Below are positions 15,045 through 19,931 of a stretch of 19,931 bases of DNA, one piece after another (position 1 is the first letter of the stretch; each line of letters begins with the position of its first letter). The notes under the pieces are model-generated. The model saw nothing but the letters and a program-made list of their open reading frames with translations. It was not told where the DNA came from and made no database searches. The stretch is from Gammaproteobacteria bacterium (GTDB lineage: Bacteria > Pseudomonadota > Gammaproteobacteria > Enterobacterales > Kangiellaceae): the NCBI GenBank assembly GCA_013372875.1, contig JABXIW010000061.1:1-19931 (forward strand), given 5' to 3'. Made by a program: the position numbers and the translations under genes.

Positions 15045-15680
15045 TTATATCGTCTGTTTGATCTCATCTACTCGATTATTGAAATAGTTTTCAATTTCAT
15101 CGAACCAGTTAAAATATTGCTCTTTAGCCTCAGAAAAATATTTATCTATTGCTAAAAAGAATTGCTTTTTATTTCTATTTGGTTCAATAAGAAAATAATC
15201 AGCTATTGCTGCTCCAAAAGCTATGGCAAAAAGCATACCGACTGGAATGGGGACAAGGCTTGAGAAAGAAAGCCCACCTATAAGTACAATTCCTATTCCA
15301 CAAACACCACCGACAGCTAAGACTCCACCACCGACCTTAGCTGCTTCTACTACCCGAGATGCTTCCTGATAATCTATAGTATTAGTTGTTGTAAACTGAT
15401 ATTTACTGAGAACTTCTTGACGCAAGTTGTGCGCTAAAAAAGCATTTTGTCCAGCAATGTTATCGGCAAAGAAGGAAGTTTGTAACACCGAATCATTCAA
15501 TTCAAACAGCATATCACTTAACATTGTTTTACTGCGTGATTCCATTTCTGATCGAACATAATCACAAATGGTGTTTACAACATCATTTGATGAAAAACTT
15601 TCATCGATGCTTCGGTGTATTTCATTTCTAAGGTCACTGAACATTTTATCGATCTTAGATTCTATAGCGTCACTGTACAT
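15045..15680 (-). CDS. Small membrane protein with glycine-rich hairpin, partner of the dynamin-like GTPase
   Basis: I do not recognise a named family. This 211-residue protein has helical, charged ends (1-95 and 168-211) around a Gly-rich hydrophobic double span at about 115-166 (VGGGVLAVGGVCGIGIVLIGG, then GMLFAIAFGAAIADYFLI). That is a hairpin which could insert both helices while keeping both ends in the cytoplasm. The start overlaps the dynamin gene's end by 11 bases, and the HerA-like gene follows nine bases after its stop, so the three are translationally coupled. By context it could recruit the GTPase or the motor to the membrane. Small membrane partners beside bacterial dynamin-like proteins are known (as with LeoB/LeoC next to LeoA), but homology is not claimed. 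Confidence 0.75.
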   Translation of the reverse strand: MYSDAIESKIDKMFSDLRNEIHRSIDESFSSNDVVNTICDYVRSEMESRSKTMLSDMLFELNDSVLQTSFFADNIAGQNAFLAHNLRQEVLSKYQFTTTNTIDYQEASRVVEAAKVGGGVLAVGGVCGIGIVLIGGLSFSSLVPIPVGMLFAIAFGAAIADYFLIEPNRNKKQFFLAIDKYFSEAKEQYFNWFDEIENYFNNRVDEIKQTI

Positions 15681-17760
15681 TTTTTACGATACCTCCCTTT
15701 ATCTTTTTAGCTTCTGATTTTGCTGATAATATTTGCTCAGTTAAAGTAGTTAGATCGTTAATTAGTTCTTTTATTTGCTCAGATGTCGCTTTTGCCTCGA
15801 TTATGGCATCCAATTCTTTTTTCTTAGCATCTGCATTCTTTGACAGTTCTTCTATATATCTTGTCCTAATATTTTCAGTAAATGTTTCAAGGTGCTCAAT
15901 CAAATCATTCTTAATTGTTTCTATACGTGACAGAATATTTGTTTTAATAAGATCAAAATGTTTATTTTGCGAATATACAGAGCGCCATTTTGTTTCTGTA
16001 AATGTTACACCTTCTTTGAAAGGCTTACTTTCTTTAGCTTCTGACTCAGTTAAATCCTTGATTTCATTAAAGGTATCTTCTGTGAAATTTGGCTTCAGAG
16101 ACTCAAAAGAAATAGCACTATTATCGCTGAGAGACTCTAATTTCTTATCAAATTCATCAACTACATTTCTCTGAAGTGTCTCAGTTAGTCCCGTAAAGTC
16201 ATCTATCTTTTTTATTGATTGGCGTTCCAATTCATTAAAAGCATCCGTTGAGTGGTAATCAATTTTAGAAACTTGATTTTTAAAATCTTTAACTGCTTTA
16301 TTAGCTTTTATACGAATTATTCCATCATCACCGCGAAATCGACGCACCTCGTTATCAACTCCTTTATACATTTTGTTATTAATGCCATCTAATTCTTTTT
16401 TAAGAACAGCAATCTTTTTTGCCAATTCTTGCGGGGATTCGGCTTTCTGGCGGAACATATCTATTTGATCAGTTAAATCACTATGAAGCGTTTTATAAAG
16501 GCTACATATTGAATCAAGCAGTGAGCCTAGCAAAATATAGTGAGCTTTTCTGCCGAAGGTATCTAATGCAGAATTAACTTGAGAAAAACGCGATTTCTCA
16601 CACAAATCACTGATGAAATCTTTGTAGCCAGGATTAAAAGGGTCATTTTTACTAGACCATGCATTTTTTAGAAAATCCTCCATCCTTCCTGCATTATTCA
16701 ATTTCATTAGTTCAGCCAAGCGTTCGTCGTCATTTAAGGGGGAAAATTTTTTAGCATACAATTCAGCTTTACTGTCAACGATAATAATATTTCTTTTGTC
16801 TAAGTTACTAAACTGCTGATATGCTTCAGCTTCTAAACGACGTAAGTCTTCAGCATTCACACTTGTAGCTCGAGTCAAAACAAGAAATAATGCATTTTTA
16901 TTATGAGCTACGCTCGTATTTTGCATAAATTGGTTAAACTGGGTTGATTCTAAAGCCTGTCCAGCGATAGGTTTTAAGAAAATAATTGCATCGGCATTCT
17001 CAATATACTGAGACGTAATTTCGGCAACACCACCACGAGCGCATACTCCAGGACTATCAATAATTTCAATTCCTCGCATTTCCCCACCAAAAGGGAAAAG
17101 CACCTCAATTTTTGTTACAATATCCTGCCAATTATTCTTTTTTTCTTGAATGTAATCCCTAATCTTTTTGTTGTACATATCCTTCGATATATTATGTATA
17201 TTAGCCTCTTGAACCTCAGTAGCGTTAAGCAAATCCTCAACTTCATCCTTTAGGATGTTAATTTTTTTACCCTTTCTTTTGGCTTTTAAACCAGATTTTA
17301 CGAGAATTTCACTATTTATTGTTGGAACTGGAATGTCTCTATATTCATCATCCAAAGCAGCATTCTTTTTGAGGAACTCCCTTGCAGCAGAATCACCAGA
17401 AATATCTTTTCTCCGACCATCCGCATAGGTTGCTTGAACACAAAATTCTTCACCATTTTTTATTTCTATGATGGCGCTTGTACATTGTTTGACATCCATT
17501 GGCAGGAGCTCTACACCAAGATAAGCGTTAATGAAAGTTGACTTTCCACTCTTCGACTCACCCGCAATCATAAGACTAAATCTGTCAGCTCTTACTTTTT
17601 CGGCTTTATTACGAATATCAATCAACAGTGGTTCTAGGCGCTCTAATGGATTTGGCATTTCTGCTCGCTGAGCATTATCCTTGATCTCTTTTATTAAGAT
17701 CTCAACCTGCTCGTAAGAGCTCAAAACTTCATTCTTTCGTGACTTGTAATCTGTAATCAT
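15670..17760 (-). CDS. Bacterial dynamin-like GTPase
   Basis: This 696-residue dynamin-superfamily GTPase shows G1 GESKSGKST at residues 67-75, a G2 threonine in KQCTSAI (T94), G3 DSPG at 235-238 preceded by IEII, and a G4-like LTRATS at 295-300. An insert (about 150-215) is rich in Lys/Glu. Residues about 390-690 are long amphipathic helices forming the stalk-like bundle typical of this class. Such proteins tubulate, fuse or repair membranes, and several act in anti-phage or toxin-release contexts. It is the first gene of the toxin operon, overlapping the next gene by 11 bases. The start at 17760 has only a weak GAGAG ribosome site. No membrane helix is evident, so membrane contact may come through the downstream partner. 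Confidence 0.88.
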   Translation of the reverse strand: MITDYKSRKNEVLSSYEQVEILIKEIKDNAQRAEMPNPLERLEPLLIDIRNKAEKVRADRFSLMIAGESKSGKSTFINAYLGVELLPMDVKQCTSAIIEIKNGEEFCVQATYADGRRKDISGDSAAREFLKKNAALDDEYRDIPVPTINSEILVKSGLKAKRKGKKINILKDEVEDLLNATEVQEANIHNISKDMYNKKIRDYIQEKKNNWQDIVTKIEVLFPFGGEMRGIEIIDSPGVCARGGVAEITSQYIENADAIIFLKPIAGQALESTQFNQFMQNTSVAHNKNALFLVLTRATSVNAEDLRRLEAEAYQQFSNLDKRNIIIVDSKAELYAKKFSPLNDDERLAELMKLNNAGRMEDFLKNAWSSKNDPFNPGYKDFISDLCEKSRFSQVNSALDTFGRKAHYILLGSLLDSICSLYKTLHSDLTDQIDMFRQKAESPQELAKKIAVLKKELDGINNKMYKGVDNEVRRFRGDDGIIRIKANKAVKDFKNQVSKIDYHSTDAFNELERQSIKKIDDFTGLTETLQRNVVDEFDKKLESLSDNSAISFESLKPNFTEDTFNEIKDLTESEAKESKPFKEGVTFTETKWRSVYSQNKHFDLIKTNILSRIETIKNDLIEHLETFTENIRTRYIEELSKNADAKKKELDAIIEAKATSEQIKELINDLTTLTEQILSAKSEAKKIKGGIVKNVQ

Positions 17761-17881
17761 TGCTTATTCTCTCTTTGAGCTATCTCAATCCATGTCCAAC
17801 TTAAATATGCTGTACATCAATCGGAATAAATCTGTACCACTATTAAAATCAAAGACTGCTTGCGGAGTTTTTGGTGCAACA
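17761..17881. promoter_or_regulatory. Intergenic region between the WYL regulator and the GTPase gene
   Basis: The 121 bases separate two same-strand genes and could hold a promoter for the dynamin-HerA-toxin operon. A CTGTAC pair at 17810-17815 and 17832-17837 is repeated 22 bases apart and might be an operator half-site pair. No strong -35/-10 pair stands out, so read-through from the WYL gene is also possible. Confidence 0.35.
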
Positions 17882-18853
17882 TTAATATTTATGATGCAGT
17901 ATTTTTTTAGGACTAATATCCCAAACCTGTTCACCAAATCCCCTCAACCACTTTTCCAGTAATCGAGAATCAATGACTGTTGCCGAGATTCTGAAATGAT
18001 CATCATGTTCTTCAACTTGCTGATCTTCTGACAAAGGAGTTTCCAATAAATGAAAACCGGAATCTTTTGATATACAAAACTGAATTCGGCAATTTTCCCC
18101 TTCACCGAATCCAAACCGGCCATCGGCATCATACTGACTTAACTTAAATTCTTTTGGTCGTTTAAAATTAAACGCCGAAACGTACGCCTTATGAATGCGG
18201 TGTAATGCCAGACTTCGCTCATTGTCGTAACCTTCAAATTGGCATACCAGATAGAGGCGAGAACCTTGCTGTGCTAATCCTAAAGGCATGACAGTAGCTG
18301 ATCGTTGTTCTTGCTTATTGTTATGGTAATCCAGCGTAAGAAAACGATCGTTATATAGAGCATCACTGACAGCCCTGAATACATCTGGATGAATTTTGGG
18401 AGATAACAACGGTTGAGTTTCACTAACAACCCGAACTTTCTTCAACCAATCACGTTCTTTGTTACTTGAGTCTGTCGGGATAAGATTGTATTTAGCTTCA
18501 TCAAAAAAGCTTGATAACGAAGACAACACATTAGCTGGCAACAGGTTAGATAAATAATCTTCAGCCAAACTCAGCAACATGGATTCCTGAGGTCTTAACT
18601 TCGCTAGAGAAAAACCAGTGTTTACCTTGTTCCAAGAATAACCATAGGGCTTACTTCTATCATCTCGAACAATATCGAAATGCTCACATAGCATCTCCAA
18701 ATTACGTTGAATGCTTCTGATATCTCTTTCAATACCAACTTCTTTTAATTGTTGATGAAGCTCACTGGCCGTAACCTGATGTGATTGAGGTATGCGCTTT
18801 AACATCTCAAAAGATAAAGCCAGTGTTTCCTGTGTGCTTGCACGTCTAGCCAT
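17882..18853 (-). CDS. WYL-domain transcriptional regulator (wHTH-WYL-WCX)
   Basis: This 323-residue regulator has an N-terminal winged HTH (about 1-75: VTASELHQQLKEVGIERDIRSIQRNLEML), a linker helix region, a WYL domain at about 165-240 (LTLDYHNNKQEQRSATVMPLGLAQQGSRLYLVCQFEGY) and a C-terminal WCX-like part (LLEKWLRGFGEQVWDI). The signature WYL triad reads LYL here. WYL regulators such as BrxR and CapW commonly repress neighbouring anti-phage or conflict operons and are relieved by nucleic-acid or nucleotide ligands. Its position 121 bases upstream of the dynamin-HerA-toxin operon on the same strand makes it the likely controller. The ATG at 18853 has only a weak upstream AAGAAAAG. The role is inferred from the family and context. 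Confidence 0.88.
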   Translation of the reverse strand: MARRASTQETLALSFEMLKRIPQSHQVTASELHQQLKEVGIERDIRSIQRNLEMLCEHFDIVRDDRSKPYGYSWNKVNTGFSLAKLRPQESMLLSLAEDYLSNLLPANVLSSLSSFFDEAKYNLIPTDSSNKERDWLKKVRVVSETQPLLSPKIHPDVFRAVSDALYNDRFLTLDYHNNKQEQRSATVMPLGLAQQGSRLYLVCQFEGYDNERSLALHRIHKAYVSAFNFKRPKEFKLSQYDADGRFGFGEGENCRIQFCISKDSGFHLLETPLSEDQQVEEHDDHFRISATVIDSRLLEKWLRGFGEQVWDISPKKILHHKY

Positions 18854-19068
18854 AATTACTTTTCTTATATTTGTTATACTTTATCAATCTACACTTGATG
18901 CAGAGAAAGACAGAGGAATATTTACAACCATTTTCTATGCCTCAAATCACATATTACACAACACAGCCAAAACCATCAATTTAGAACTAAATCAATTAGG
19001 TAAGAAATATTATTCAGTTCAGTCCAATTGTAGAGACAGCTACGACAAATTGTGTCTGACAAAAACAC
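18854..19068. promoter_or_regulatory. Upstream region of the WYL gene
   Basis: No gene is supported here. Just upstream of the WYL start is an AT-rich segment with a TATAAC-like -10 element on the minus strand (18873-18880 area). A short inverted pair ATCAA/TTGAT lies at 18883-18899 and could be an autoregulatory site. The evidence is weak. Confidence 0.3.
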
Positions 19069-19749
19069 CTATGCTTCACATATTTTTTTAGCTAGCTTTT
19101 TTGTGCGCTTTTCTTCATACATCGCCTGATCAGCCATTTGTATTAGCTGACTTGCAATGATATCTGAATCATAAGCAGGACAACCGGAAGGACTAAATGT
19201 ATGGATTCCCGCAGAAAAGCCAATATAGTGCTTTTCGGTAATACTTTCTTTAAATGGAAATTTAAAAACTTTCTGTTGCAAACATTCGCACCATGCTTCA
19301 GCTTGGTGCTCATCAAACCCGGGTAGTAAGACCACGAATTCATCGCCACCATAACGAGCTACGAAAGAGCCTTTTGTACCATGACCTTTGAGCATATTTG
19401 AAAATGAACATATAGCCAGATCTCCGGCATGATGTCCCATTTTGTCATTGATGGTTTTCAGATTATCCAAATCAAGAAACACCACAGATACCTGCTCCTG
19501 CGTAGGTTCAGCAATGAGTTTGTTTAACACATCAAGACATAACTCCCGACGGTTTAATCCGGTTAAACCATCAAGTTGAACAAGCTGTTCCAGTTGCTGT
19601 ATTTTTTCTTTTAGTTGTACGTTTTCTGTTTTTAACTGATTAATTTTATAGTGTAATGAATACTCATTGGAAAATGCCAATTCGGAGATGAGCTGGTAGT
19701 TTTGGTCGATTTTATGTGTAGGTGAATACGCGAATGCAATATCTGTCAT
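19069..19749 (-). CDS. Diguanylate cyclase (GGDEF domain)
   Basis: This protein of about 226 residues makes cyclic di-GMP from GTP. After a short N-terminus there is a coiled coil (LHYKINQLKTENVQLKEKIQQLEQLV), the linker DGLTGL with NRRE, the metal-binding VVFLDLDNLKTINDKMGHHAGD, and an intact RYGGDEFVVLLPG. No RxxD inhibitory site precedes the GGDEF, so product inhibition is probably absent. There is no membrane span or sensory domain, so activity may depend on coiled-coil dimerisation. I start it at the ATG at 19749, five bases after GGAAGG. An in-frame ATG at 19782 with AGGGG upstream would add 11 basic residues. It is a separate unit from the WYL operon and may be island cargo or flanking chromosome. 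Confidence 0.9.
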   Translation of the reverse strand: MTDIAFAYSPTHKIDQNYQLISELAFSNEYSLHYKINQLKTENVQLKEKIQQLEQLVQLDGLTGLNRRELCLDVLNKLIAEPTQEQVSVVFLDLDNLKTINDKMGHHAGDLAICSFSNMLKGHGTKGSFVARYGGDEFVVLLPGFDEHQAEAWCECLQQKVFKFPFKESITEKHYIGFSAGIHTFSPSGCPAYDSDIIASQLIQMADQAMYEEKRTKKLAKKICEA

Positions 19750-19782
19750 AGTTACCTTCCAGCCCTTTACCTTACTTTTCAT

Positions 19783-19931
19783 AGCTACCCCTGAGATTTC
19801 ATATTTTTATGATATCCCCGAGTGCGTCAAAGTGTGTCGTATAAAATCCATCAGTTCAGATTTCAGTAAGTTGTAATAAAAAAAGGTTCATCGCGGATAA
19901 GCGGGAACTAAAAACAAAAACGGTAGTAAGT
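19783..19931. other. Right-edge non-coding stretch
   Basis: The last 149 bases show no gene, terminator or copy of the guaA 3' end that I can recognise. The right island boundary is therefore not identified. Confidence 0.5.

Noticed and set aside
1..19931. CRISPR array, tRNA, rRNA or insertion sequence
   Set aside because: I found no regularly spaced palindromic repeats with spacers, no tRNA cloverleaf or rRNA motif, and no transposase; the only regular repeats are the iterons and the CAGA units.
19783..19931. Right attachment site in the last 149 bases
   Set aside because: No match to the guaA 3' end was seen, so an attR cannot be claimed.

Overview
The window reads as the guaA-proximal end of a genomic island in a gammaproteobacterium, most likely a Vibrio or close relative. 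This rests on the C-terminus of GMP synthase (GuaA) at 1-234, which matches Vibrionaceae GuaA as I recall it. A P4-like tyrosine integrase follows directly, and the guaA 3' end is a well-known island integration site. I do not see the far attachment site, so the island probably runs past the right edge.

Layout. (1) 1-1729: guaA tail, guaA terminator, a non-coding stretch with inverted and direct repeats, and the integrase. (2) 1817-5070, minus strand: a two-gene cassette of a Sce7725/beta-family protein and a Sce7726-family PD-(D/E)XK-like nuclease, then an uncharacterised zinc-finger protein whose HTH-containing C-terminus lies in another frame (probable frameshift). (3) 5278-7508, plasmid-like maintenance and transfer sites: an AlpA-family regulator, a RepA-type initiator, four iterons next to a DnaA box (oriV), helically phased CAGA repeats, and an origin of transfer closely resembling the IncP (RP4) oriT, with no relaxase or traJ in the window. 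(4) 7509-10337: a fragment of an IncP-type trb operon (trbJ with an in-frame amber codon, a trbK-like lipoprotein, trbL, two small genes) ending in a strong terminator. (5) 10725-17760, minus strand: a tightly packed AT-rich operon encoding a dynamin-like GTPase, a small membrane protein, a 1059-residue HerA/FtsK-class ATPase with an internal glycine zipper, an LHH-family nuclease toxin and a SUKH-like immunity protein. A WYL-domain regulator (17882-18853) lies upstream on the same strand. (6) 19069-19749, minus strand: a diguanylate cyclase.

How it may fit together. Integrase, Rep/oriV and oriT look like a mobilizable island able to excise, replicate and be transferred by an IncP-like helper. 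TrbJ, TrbK-like and TrbL correspond to VirB5, an exclusion lipoprotein and VirB6, and could reshape or block the helper's mating apparatus, much as SGI1 does with traNHG on IncC plasmids. The cargo is at least one candidate defence pair and one apparently undescribed system joining membrane-remodelling and DNA/protein-pump ATPase modules to a nuclease toxin with its own immunity protein. The last is the most interesting part of the window. Whether it exports the toxin or acts inside the cell against invaders cannot be settled from sequence alone.
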